Position numbers and translations under genes: made by a program. Below, one piece after another: positions 51,864 to 59,649 of a DNA stretch of 64,000 bases. The first letter of the stretch is position 1; every line of letters starts with the position of its first letter. Under the pieces are notes generated by a model, which was not told the origin of the DNA, ran no database searches, and saw nothing but the letters and a program-made list of their open reading frames with translations. Source of the DNA: Butyrivibrio sp. (GTDB taxonomy: Bacteria > Bacillota > Clostridia > Lachnospirales > Lachnospiraceae); contig SVFY01000005.1 of assembly GCA_015056625.1 (NCBI GenBank), positions 62,001 to 126,000 of the forward strand. Reading direction: 5' to 3'.

Positions 51864-52745
51864 ATGAATAACTTTTTAAATAACATGGAAAGAAAATTCG
51901 GAAGATATGCCATCAGAAATATTACAGTTTACATCATTGGACTGTATATTTTTGGATATATCCTTCAGTTTGCGCCTTTCAAGGTTGATATAACAAGTTA
52001 CCTTACCCTTGATCCTTATCTTATCCTTCACGGTCAGGTATGGCGCCTTGTTACCTGGATCCTTATACCGCCTCAGGCCTTGAGTATCTGGATATTCTTT
52101 ACTTTGTATCTGTATTATTTCATGGGCACTACCATGGAGAGGACGATCGGTACCTTCAGATACAATGTATTTATATTTGGCGGAATACTGTTTATGATCC
52201 TGTCAGCATTTCTTACTTACCTTGTTTACTATTTTCTGACAGGAGGTAATGAGCAGCTTCTGGCGGCTTTGATGTATAGTCTTTCCGGAGTATTTAGTAC
52301 CTATTACATTCAGGAAGCTGTATTTTTAATTTTTGCCATATGTTATCCTGATATTCAGCTTCTTTTAATGTTCATCATCCCTGTAAAGGTTAAATATCTT
52401 GGCATCCTTTACGCCGGAATGCTGGCATTTAGCGCCATTTATAACGGATTGATCGGCAGAAATTATGCAATATTCTTTGCTGTATTATTCCAGTTTGTGA
52501 ATGTTTTCCTTTTCTATCTTTCTCTTGGAAGGCTCCATCACTTAAGGCCAAAAGAGATAAAGAGAAGACAGGAATTTAACCGCGGCGTAAAGATGAGGCC
52601 TCAGGGTGTTACAAGGCATAAATGCGCTGTTTGCGGAAGAACAGAAGAGACTAACCCAGAGCTTGAGTTCAGATTCTGCTCAAAATGTAACGGCAATTAC
52701 GAGTACTGCCAGGATCATCTTTTTACTCACCAGCATGTGAAATAA
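51864..52745 (+). CDS. Rhomboid-like membrane protein with C-terminal zinc ribbon
   Basis: The 293-residue protein has about six membrane helices in residues 20-225 and features of the rhomboid fold: the first-loop motif QVWRLVTWILIPP and the YYFMGTTMERTIGTFRYN segment. The TM4 motif reads SLSG where active proteases have GxSG, and I see no His in the TM6 position, so protease activity is doubtful. The C-terminal soluble tail (about 245-293) has CAVCGRTE and FCSKCNGNYEYCQDHLFTHQH, a likely zinc-binding module. It may be an inactive rhomboid relative that binds partners. The downstream genes follow after 24 bases. Confidence 0.75.
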   Translation: MNNFLNNMERKFGRYAIRNITVYIIGLYIFGYILQFAPFKVDITSYLTLDPYLILHGQVWRLVTWILIPPQALSIWIFFTLYLYYFMGTTMERTIGTFRYNVFIFGGILFMILSAFLTYLVYYFLTGGNEQLLAALMYSLSGVFSTYYIQEAVFLIFAICYPDIQLLLMFIIPVKVKYLGILYAGMLAFSAIYNGLIGRNYAIFFAVLFQFVNVFLFYLSLGRLHHLRPKEIKRRQEFNRGVKMRPQGVTRHKCAVCGRTEETNPELEFRFCSKCNGNYEYCQDHLFTHQHVK

Positions 52746-52769
52746 TCATAGAAAAGAGACCTTACTTAA

Positions 52770-53528
52770 ATGGGAAATATTGATAATAAAGAAAAAGAAT
52801 TTGCAGAGATATTAAAGCTTGTCACAAGGACAGCAAGAGAGAACAAAAACGTCATTACAAAAGAGCAGATCGATGAGGCTTTTTCAGAGCTTGATCTTGA
52901 TGAAAAACAGCTTTCCATGGTCTATGACTACCTTAAGAGCCACAAGATTGGTGTAGGAAGCGATCCTGGCCTCGATGAGGATCTCAGCACCGAAGAAAAA
53001 AACTATCTCGAAGATTATATTGAGAGCTTAAAATCCATAGACAAGCTTTCTGACGGAGAACTTGAAGCTTTGCAGATGTCAGCTATTGCAGGAGATAAAA
53101 TCGCTCAGGATAAGCTCATTGAAAACTATCTTTCCCTTGTTGTTGACGTTGCGAAAATGTACTCCGAGCAGGGCGTTTTCATTGAGGATCTTATCGGAGA
53201 AGGAAATGTTGCCCTTACAAAGGGCGTAACAATGCTTGAAGCTGTTGGAGAGCCACAGGAAGTAGAGGCTTTTCTCTATAAGCTTATTCTTGATGCCATG
53301 GAAAAGATAATCCAGGATAATCTATCTGAAGATGCTGGAATGCAGAAGGTTTTAAATCTTGTAAATGAAGTTGCTGATAAGGCGAAAGAGTTGTCAGAAG
53401 ACCTTAGAAGAAAAGTCACAGTAGAAGAACTTATGGAAGAGACTGGATGGGAAGAAGACAAGATAAGAGATGCCATTAAGTTTTCCGGAGACAACATCAA
53501 GGATATAGACAGCGGAGAAAAGAAATAA
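52770..53528 (+). CDS. Truncated sigma-70-like protein lacking region 4
   Basis: The 252-residue protein looks like the front three quarters of a primary sigma factor. Residues about 25-60 (TKEQIDEAFSELDLDEKQL) resemble region 1.1. Residues about 100-150 (KLIENYLSLVVDVAKMYSEQG, VFIEDLIGEGNVALTKGV) match regions 2.1-2.2, which bind core polymerase. Residues about 200-245 (KVTVEELMEETGWEEDKIRDAIKF) match region 3.0-3.1. The 2.3-2.4 promoter-melting and -10 reading residues are mostly changed (AFLYKLILDAMEKIIQDN), and the protein stops before 3.2 and region 4. It could bind polymerase without reading promoters. It stands in an operon with an unknown gene four bases on. Confidence 0.75.
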   Translation: MGNIDNKEKEFAEILKLVTRTARENKNVITKEQIDEAFSELDLDEKQLSMVYDYLKSHKIGVGSDPGLDEDLSTEEKNYLEDYIESLKSIDKLSDGELEALQMSAIAGDKIAQDKLIENYLSLVVDVAKMYSEQGVFIEDLIGEGNVALTKGVTMLEAVGEPQEVEAFLYKLILDAMEKIIQDNLSEDAGMQKVLNLVNEVADKAKELSEDLRRKVTVEELMEETGWEEDKIRDAIKFSGDNIKDIDSGEKK

Positions 53529-53531
53529 GAA

Positions 53532-53948
53532 ATGAACAATATTGTTAATGAAAATGATTTCAAGTACTACATGCAGGATATTGAAAGATACTATTTTGGA
53601 GCTCGCTACAGTTATAGCGAGCTTTTAAACAATGAAATGGTCCCTTTCAAGTACAAGACCATAATCACTAAATATCTAAAAGATGAAGTGGATTATGAAA
53701 CAACTCTTGAATCCCATCTGTATTATATGAATAGTGAGGGTTTTGACTATAAGATCTACAAACAGTTAAGGTCAAGAGTAAGAACGAGCTTATACAAGAA
53801 TCCTGACAAAAGAGAAAAGGGCTTTAAGGAAAAGGTTTATACTATAGAGCAGCTTGCAAGGATAGATAAAGAAGAAAAGGTCAGACTTGGAATAATAGTG
53901 AGAGAGCTGATCATTTCAAAGCTTGCGCTTTTTGGATTTACAGCATAA
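53532..53948 (+). CDS. Unknown soluble protein downstream of the sigma-like gene
   Basis: I do not recognise this 138-residue protein. It is rich in Tyr, Lys and Glu, probably mostly helical, with no signal peptide, membrane helix or metal-binding motif. The C-terminal third is basic (KEEKVRLGIIVRELIISK). It begins four bases after the sigma-like gene stop, so the two are probably translated together and may act together. A bidirectional terminator follows it. Confidence 0.7.
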   Translation: MNNIVNENDFKYYMQDIERYYFGARYSYSELLNNEMVPFKYKTIITKYLKDEVDYETTLESHLYYMNSEGFDYKIYKQLRSRVRTSLYKNPDKREKGFKEKVYTIEQLARIDKEEKVRLGIIVRELIISKLALFGFTA

Positions 53949-53949
53949 A

Positions 53950-53978
53950 AAAATCACCTGGAAAAACCAGGTGATTTT
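53950..53978. terminator. Bidirectional terminator between convergent genes
   Basis: A perfect 12-bp stem AAAATCACCTGG (53950-53961) with CCAGGTGATTTT (53967-53978) closes a 5-base loop. A-rich and T-rich flanks allow use from both sides: for the unknown gene on + and for rpmB on the minus strand. Confidence 0.9.
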
Positions 53979-54000
53979 AATTTTCTTGTTCAAGTAGCGA

Positions 54001-54186
54001 TTAAGCTCTCTCGACTTTGTTAGATCTAAGGCAGCTTGAGCAAACATTCATTCTCTGTGTGTTTCCGTTAATCTTAACAGCAACATGCTGAACGTTAGAC
54101 TTCCAAACTCTGTTAGATCTTCTATGAGAATGGCTTACGTTGTTACCGAAATGAACGCCCTTGCCACAAATTTCACATTTAGCCAT
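54001..54186 (-). CDS. rpmB: 50S ribosomal protein L28
   Basis: L28 is a small large-subunit protein. The 61-residue sequence begins MAKCEICGKGVHFGNNVSHSHRRSNR and keeps both CxxC pairs (CEIC and CSSC), so it is the zinc-binding form; many bacteria carry a zinc-free paralogue. The central RMNVCSSCLR pattern fits. AAGGAGGTG precedes ATG on the minus strand. It faces away from asp23/fakA, the usual Firmicutes arrangement. Confidence 0.97.
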   Translation of the reverse strand: MAKCEICGKGVHFGNNVSHSHRRSNRVWKSNVQHVAVKINGNTQRMNVCSSCLRSNKVERA

Positions 54187-54255
54187 TTTGACACCTCCTT
54201 ATAAGCCATGTTTGTTCTAATAGCAATTTTGCGCAGAATTATCCGCAACATTGAT

Positions 54256-54284
54256 ATATTAGCAAAAAACAATTTGGATTGCAA
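54256..54284 (-). promoter_or_regulatory. Sigma-A-type promoter of rpmB
   Basis: On the minus strand, TTGCAA (54284-54279), a 17-base spacer and TAATAT (54261-54256) precede rpmB by about 70 bases. Confidence 0.6.
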
Positions 54285-54375
54285 GTGGAATATTAAAAAT
54301 AATGGTTTATTTTTTTTAAAGCTTCATTTATAATTCAATGTGGTATGCAAAAACACTGCATAAAGGAGGACATAT

Positions 54376-54738
54376 ATGAAGGCTTCAGTATTAAATACTC
54401 ACATGGGAAATATTTCCATTGATAATGAAGTTATTGCCCAGTATGCTGGCGCTGTTGCCATGGAGTGCTTTGGCATTGTTGGTATGGCCAATGTAAATGT
54501 TAAGGATGGACTTGTTAGTCTTTTAAAGCTTGATTCTATGACAAGAGGTATCAATGTAACTCTTGATGAGAACAACAAGTTAAAGCTTGATTTTCATGTA
54601 ATTGTTTCATACGGTGTTAGTATTTCAGCTGTCTCAGAAAACCTTATTGATACTGTTAAGTATAAGGTAGAAGAGTTTACAGGTTTAGAGATAGAGAAGA
54701 TCAATATTTATGTAGAAGGCGTTCGCGTCATCGACTAA
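54376..54738 (+). CDS. Asp23/Gls24 family protein (YloU-like)
   Basis: The 120-residue protein is a single Asp23 domain: GNISIDNEVIAQYAGAVAMECFGIVGMANV at the front (cited as IAQYAGAVAMECFGIVGM) and DFHVIVSYGVSISAVSENL later. YloU proteins are linked to envelope or alkaline stress and lipid metabolism, but their exact role is unknown. A TATAAT word at 54329-54334 and AAAGGAGG before the ATG support expression from its own promoter. It always precedes fakA/yloV in Firmicutes, as here. Confidence 0.92.
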   Translation: MKASVLNTHMGNISIDNEVIAQYAGAVAMECFGIVGMANVNVKDGLVSLLKLDSMTRGINVTLDENNKLKLDFHVIVSYGVSISAVSENLIDTVKYKVEEFTGLEIEKINIYVEGVRVID

Positions 54739-54768
54739 ACAGACCGAAGGTTTATGGAGGATATTGTT

Positions 54769-56544
54769 TTGAGTAATAATGTTATTGACGCGAAGATGCT
54801 CTCTAAGATGTTCCTTAGCGGAGCGAAAAATCTTGACGCTAAAAAAGAGTGGATCAACGAACTTAACGTTTTCCCGGTTCCTGATGGCGATACAGGTACG
54901 AACATGACCATGACAATCATGTCTGCAGCCAAGGAAGTTCAGTCAATTTCAGATTCATCCAATATGGAGGCTATCTGTAAGGCAATCTCATCAGGTTCCC
55001 TTAGAGGAGCAAGAGGTAACTCAGGTGTTATCTTATCCCAGCTCCTTAGAGGTTTTACCAAGGTTGTAAAACAGCACGATGAGCTTACAGTAAATGTTCT
55101 TGCAGAGTCATTTGAGAAGGGTGTTGAAACTGCTTATAAGGCAGTTATGAAGCCCAAGGAGGGAACAATACTTACTGTAGCTAAGGGCGCAAGTGAGAAG
55201 GCCCACGAGCTTGCTATGGAAGGCTGCGATGATATCGAAACCTTCTGCAGACAGGTAATTGATTACGCTGATGAGGTACTTAGTAAGACTCCTGATATGC
55301 TTCCTGTACTTAAACAGGCTGGCGTAGTAGATTCAGGCGGACAGGGACTTGTCCAGGTAATGAAAGGCGCTCTTGATGGTTACCTTGGAAAAGAGATCGA
55401 TGTAACCATTACTGAAGAGGATGTTAAGCCAGCTAAGGATACTTCCAAGACTCAGTCTACAGAGGATATCAAGTTTGGCTACTGCACAGAGTTTATCGTG
55501 CTTTTGAACAAGCCTTTAAACGTCAAGCAGGAGATAGATTTCAAGGGCTTCCTTGAGTCAATTGGTGACAGCATCGTAATGGTTGCAGATGATGAGATCT
55601 GCAAGGTGCATGTACATTCCAATGATCCTGGACTTGCAATCCAGAGAGCACTTATGTATGGTCAGCTCTCCAATATGAAGATCGACAATATGTGGATGGA
55701 GCACAGAGAGAAGCTCTTCCATGAAAATAAAGACGGCTCCTGGTCTGAGATCAAGACAGAAGTTAACGGAGCTGCTGAGATGACTCCAACTTACTCAGCT
55801 GGTGATGATATCCCTCTTGGGGATAAGGTTGAGCTAAGTGATACAGCAGACGAAGTTCCTGCTGGTCCAAGAAAAGACGTTGGATTTGTCACAGTTTGTG
55901 CAGGCTCAGGACTTGCTGATATTTTCAGAGGCCTCGGCGTAGACTACGTAATAGAAGGCGGTCAGACAATGAACCCAAGTACTGCAGACATTCTTGATGC
56001 AGTAGCCAAGGTCAATGCTGACACAGTAATTATTCTTCCAAACAATAAAAACATCATTCTTGCAGCTAATCAGGCAGCTATAATGTCTGAGGATTCTGAA
56101 GACGGCAAGAAGATAGTAGTTGTTCCAAGCAAGACAGTACCACAGGGAATCACAGCAATCATCAACTATGTACCAGATGCAGCTCTTGATGACAATATTG
56201 CTTCCATGAACGATTCTCTTTCTACTGTTGCAACCGGTGAAGTTACCTATGCAGTAAGAGATACTGTTATTGATGATGTCACCATCAAGCAGGGCGATTA
56301 TATGGGAATCGGCGACAAGGGAATCATTGGAGTTGGCTCAGACATCGCAGATGTTGCATTCGACATGCTTGAAAAGATGATGAACGATGATAAAGAACTT
56401 ATCAGCGTTTACTACGGTGATGAGGTTAAAGAAGTTGATGCCAACGCACTTAGAGACCGCATCGCTTCAAGATTCCCAGACTGTGATGTGGAGCTTCAGT
56501 TTGGTGGTCAGCCTATTTATTACTATATTGTATCTGCTGAATAA
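54769..56544 (+). CDS. fakA: Fatty acid kinase catalytic subunit FakA (YloV, DhaL domain)
   Basis: FakA phosphorylates fatty acids bound to FakB (DegV-family) proteins, feeding phospholipid synthesis. The N-terminal DhaL/DAK2 domain (about 1-200) has LNVFPVPDGDTGTNM, the Mg-ATP binding aspartates, and GARGNSGVILSQLLRG. The middle and C-terminal domains cover about 215-590. The start is TTG at 54769, since GGAGG lies eight bases before it and the protein then aligns end to end with Bacillus YloV; the in-frame ATG 54754 sits before that ribosome site. The length is 591 residues. Confidence 0.92.
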   Translation: MSNNVIDAKMLSKMFLSGAKNLDAKKEWINELNVFPVPDGDTGTNMTMTIMSAAKEVQSISDSSNMEAICKAISSGSLRGARGNSGVILSQLLRGFTKVVKQHDELTVNVLAESFEKGVETAYKAVMKPKEGTILTVAKGASEKAHELAMEGCDDIETFCRQVIDYADEVLSKTPDMLPVLKQAGVVDSGGQGLVQVMKGALDGYLGKEIDVTITEEDVKPAKDTSKTQSTEDIKFGYCTEFIVLLNKPLNVKQEIDFKGFLESIGDSIVMVADDEICKVHVHSNDPGLAIQRALMYGQLSNMKIDNMWMEHREKLFHENKDGSWSEIKTEVNGAAEMTPTYSAGDDIPLGDKVELSDTADEVPAGPRKDVGFVTVCAGSGLADIFRGLGVDYVIEGGQTMNPSTADILDAVAKVNADTVIILPNNKNIILAANQAAIMSEDSEDGKKIVVVPSKTVPQGITAIINYVPDAALDDNIASMNDSLSTVATGEVTYAVRDTVIDDVTIKQGDYMGIGDKGIIGVGSDIADVAFDMLEKMMNDDKELISVYYGDEVKEVDANALRDRIASRFPDCDVELQFGGQPIYYYIVSAE

Positions 56545-56551
56545 AACTATT

Positions 56552-56579
56552 AAGCCGGGCTTTGTGTCCGGCTTTTTGT
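56552..56579 (+). terminator. Probable rho-independent terminator after fakA
   Basis: A 7-bp GC-rich stem AAGCCGG (56552-56558) with CCGGCTT (56568-56574) closes a 9-base loop and is followed by TTTTTGTTT-like sequence. It lies only about 26 bases before recG and may be leaky. Confidence 0.65.
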
Positions 56580-56604
56580 TTATTTGAATGTTTAGGGGAT
56601 TATT

Positions 56605-58674
56605 TTGGGGAAAAGAGAACTCGAAGAAAGTGTAATTTCATTAAAGGGAATTGGAGAAAAGACAGGGAAACTTTTTAACAAAGTTGGTGTTTATAACTGC
56701 GACGATCTGATCCACTATTTTCCAAGAGGCTATGATAAGTTTGATGCGCCGCAAAAAGCCTGTGATCTTAAGGCTAATGTGGTTTTATCATCAAGGCTTA
56801 CAATTATCGGAAGCATCACTAAAAGGCGTGTAAGAAATCTTTCTATTACAGCCTTTGAAGCTGCGGATGAAACTGGCAGGGTGAAGATAGTCTTTTTTAA
56901 TGCGCCATACCTTGCAAGTTCGCTAAAATCAGGAACAACTTATATATTCAGGGGAATGGTGAGAAAGAAGGGAAATTTCTTTTCCATGGACCATCCCAAA
57001 ATGTATAAGGAAGAGGAATATGCCACTTTAATGGGAAAGCTTCAGCCAAGATATCCCCTGACAAAGGGGCTTTCAAATAATACAGTAAAAAAGGCCGTTG
57101 AAAAGGCATTTATAAATATAGGAGCCTTGGAAGAGTTCATTCCGGAGGATATTTTAAAGAGGCTCGATCTTATGAGTTACTCTGACGCACTTCGTGGAAT
57201 TCATTTCCCAAGCGGCGATCTAAGCCTTGAGGATGCCAGAAGAAGACTTGCTTATAACGAATTTTTGCTGTTTGTTTTAAGACTTCGCTTCCTTAAACAA
57301 AACTCTGACGAAGTAGAGAACACTTCAAAAATGATCGAGGTTGCTGAAACAAACAGGCTTATGGAGCAGCTTCCCTATGAACTTACCAGTGCTCAGAAAA
57401 GAGCCTGGAATGATATTGTTTCTGACTTATCAGGTCCCTATGTGATGAACAGATTGATACAGGGAGATGTTGGTTCTGGTAAGACGATCCTTGCATTTTT
57501 AGCTCTTTTAATGACTGCTGGAAACGGCTATCAGGGCGCCATGATGGCTCCTACTGAAGTATTGGCTGCCCAGCATTATGAGACATTTAATGCTCTTATA
57601 AAAAAGTATAATATCAAAAACTTTAACATAGCTCTTTTGACAGGCTCACTTCCTTCTGGTGCCAAAAAAGAAGTTCAAAGGCGCATAAGAGAAGGAGAAG
57701 TCAATTGTATAATTGGCACAAATGCGCTTATACAGGATAAAGTACAGTACAAGAACCTTGCTTTAGTTGTAACTGATGAGCAGCACAGATTTGGAGTACG
57801 TCAAAGGGGAGCTTTATCGGGTAAGGGCCTCAATACCCATGTCCTTGCCATGAGTGCAACTCCTATACCAAGGACCCTTGCTATTATCCTTTATGGCGAT
57901 CTTCACATTTCAATAGTTGATGAGAAGCCATTTGGCAGACTTCCTATAAAAAACTGCGTTGTAGGACCAGAATATCGTGAAACTGCCTATAAATTCATAG
58001 CAGAGCAGGTATCAAAAGGCTGTCAGGTGTATGTTATCTGCCCTATGATCGAGCAGGGAGAGCTTGATGGCGTTGAGAATGTCATGGACTATTCGGAGAT
58101 TTTAAGATCAGCACTTCCTTCAGATGTACGTATCAGCGTTCTTCACGGAAAAATGAAGCCCGAGAAGAAGGATGAGATCATGGAATCCTTTGGAAGAGGG
58201 GAGATCGATGTGCTTGTTTCTACAACCGTTATCGAAGTTGGTATCAATGTTCCAAATGCCACAGTTATGATGGTCGAAAATGCCGAGAGATTCGGGCTTT
58301 CACAGCTTCATCAGCTAAGGGGAAGAGTAGGAAGAGGAAAGCAGCAGTCTTACTGCATATTTATCAATTCCTCTGACGATGAAGATGCAGCAAAGAGGTT
58401 GGATATCATGAACAGATCCAATGACGGCTTTGTTATTGCAGAAGAGGACTTAAAGCAGAGAGGACCTGGAGATCTTTTTGGCGTAAGGCAGAGCGGAGAA
58501 ATGAACTTTAAGCTTGGCGATATCTACCACGATAGTGACCTGGTAAAAGAGTCTGCCATGGATGCTGACAGGATTTTATCATCTGATCCTGACATGTCTC
58601 TTCCACAACATGCTGTGCTTAGAGATGTGCTCAATACAAAATCTGCAAATTTTGTTGACTTTACAACTTTATAA
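56605..58674 (+). CDS. recG: ATP-dependent DNA helicase RecG
   Basis: RecG remodels stalled forks and branched DNA. The N-terminal wedge/OB region (about 1-240) has LKGIGEKTGKLFNKVGV and FPRGYDKF. Helicase motifs are: Walker A IQGDVGSGKT, MAPTEVLAAQHYE, the DEQH box in TDEQHRFGVRQR, MSATPIPRTLAI, and GRVGRGKQQSYC. The length of 689 residues is typical. The start is TTG at 56605, five bases after AGGGGA. Confidence 0.96.
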   Translation: MGKRELEESVISLKGIGEKTGKLFNKVGVYNCDDLIHYFPRGYDKFDAPQKACDLKANVVLSSRLTIIGSITKRRVRNLSITAFEAADETGRVKIVFFNAPYLASSLKSGTTYIFRGMVRKKGNFFSMDHPKMYKEEEYATLMGKLQPRYPLTKGLSNNTVKKAVEKAFINIGALEEFIPEDILKRLDLMSYSDALRGIHFPSGDLSLEDARRRLAYNEFLLFVLRLRFLKQNSDEVENTSKMIEVAETNRLMEQLPYELTSAQKRAWNDIVSDLSGPYVMNRLIQGDVGSGKTILAFLALLMTAGNGYQGAMMAPTEVLAAQHYETFNALIKKYNIKNFNIALLTGSLPSGAKKEVQRRIREGEVNCIIGTNALIQDKVQYKNLALVVTDEQHRFGVRQRGALSGKGLNTHVLAMSATPIPRTLAIILYGDLHISIVDEKPFGRLPIKNCVVGPEYRETAYKFIAEQVSKGCQVYVICPMIEQGELDGVENVMDYSEILRSALPSDVRISVLHGKMKPEKKDEIMESFGRGEIDVLVSTTVIEVGINVPNATVMMVENAERFGLSQLHQLRGRVGRGKQQSYCIFINSSDDEDAAKRLDIMNRSNDGFVIAEEDLKQRGPGDLFGVRQSGEMNFKLGDIYHDSDLVKESAMDADRILSSDPDMSLPQHAVLRDVLNTKSANFVDFTTL

Positions 58675-58706
58675 AAGTAAACTTAATCTATCATATTAGT
58701 GAAAAT

Positions 58707-58742
58707 AGGAGGAATGTCGGCACTTGCCGGCTTATTGACATG
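58707..58742 (+). promoter_or_regulatory. Hairpin between ribosome site and start codon of degV
   Basis: The perfect ribosome site AGGAGG (58707-58712) lies 27 bases before the only suitable ATG (58740). Between them a 6-bp hairpin (58716-58721 with 58726-58731, ACTT loop, one G-T pair) can form. If folded it shortens the spacing to about 11 bases. The hairpin may therefore be needed for, or may regulate, initiation. Confidence 0.5.
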
Positions 58743-59609
58743 TCTAAGATTGCTATAATTACAGACAGTAACAGCGGAATAACCCAAAAACAGGGAGAAG
58801 AGCTCGGGATTTTTGTTGTACCAATGCCTTTTATGATCAATGGTCAGGAGTTTTTTGAAGACATCAATCTGACCCAGTCCCAGTTCTACGAGAAACTAGC
58901 TGAAGATGCAGATGTATCAACAAGCCAGCCAACACCTGATTCCCTTATGACTCTCTGGGACAAAGTGCTGAAGGACTATGAACAGATAATCTATATTCCC
59001 ATGAGCAGCGGACTTTCAGGCTCCTGCCAGAGCGCATATATGATAGCTCAGGAAGAATACAAAGGAAAAGTGTTCGTTGTCGACAATCAGAGAATATCAG
59101 TAACACAGAGGCAGTCAGCTATTGATGCCAAGGCAATGGCAGATGCAGGTCTTTCTGCAGAAGATATCAAAAACAAGCTCCTTGAGACCAAGATGGAATC
59201 CAGCATCTACATCATGCTTGACACCCTTTATTACCTTAAAAAGGGCGGAAGAATAACACCTGCAGCTGCTGCTCTTGGAACACTTCTCAGACTTAAACCT
59301 GTTCTTCAGATCCAGGGTGAGAAGCTTGACGCATTTGCCAAGGCAAGAACCACAGCCCAGGGCAAAAACATTATGATAAATGCCATAAAAGCAGATATTG
59401 AAACAAGATTTGGCGGCATGGAAAAGGGCGATTTCTGGATTGCTGGTGCTTATACCAACAATCTTGAGGCTGCTACTGAGTGGAAAAAAGAAGTTGAAGC
59501 TGCAATTCCTGGTTTTGATATGCATCTTGATCCACTTTCACTTTCAGTTGGATGTCACATTGGACCTGGTGCACTTGCTGTAACAGTCACCAGAAAAATC
59601 CATTTCTGA
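58740..59609 (+). CDS. DegV family fatty-acid-binding protein (FakB-like)
   Basis: DegV proteins hold a fatty acid and present it to FakA for phosphorylation. The 289-residue protein has the two-domain DegV pattern: IITDSNSGIT at the N-terminus, VSTSQPTPDSL, IPMSSGLSGSCQSA, LYYLKKGGRI and a C-terminal HIGPGALAV. It is cytoplasmic. The FakA gene is two genes upstream, so the two could form a working pair. Other DegV paralogues are probably present in the genome. The unusual leader is described separately. Confidence 0.93.
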   Translation: MSKIAIITDSNSGITQKQGEELGIFVVPMPFMINGQEFFEDINLTQSQFYEKLAEDADVSTSQPTPDSLMTLWDKVLKDYEQIIYIPMSSGLSGSCQSAYMIAQEEYKGKVFVVDNQRISVTQRQSAIDAKAMADAGLSAEDIKNKLLETKMESSIYIMLDTLYYLKKGGRITPAAAALGTLLRLKPVLQIQGEKLDAFAKARTTAQGKNIMINAIKADIETRFGGMEKGDFWIAGAYTNNLEAATEWKKEVEAAIPGFDMHLDPLSLSVGCHIGPGALAVTVTRKIHF

Positions 59610-59649
59610 ATATAAATTGTATGAAAAAATGTTTTAAAGGGGTTATCTA

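Noticed and set aside
58714..58758. 14-codon ORF overlapping the degV start, possible leader peptide
   Set aside because: Its ATG is only one base from AGGAGG, too close for normal initiation; kept only as part of the finding on the degV leader.
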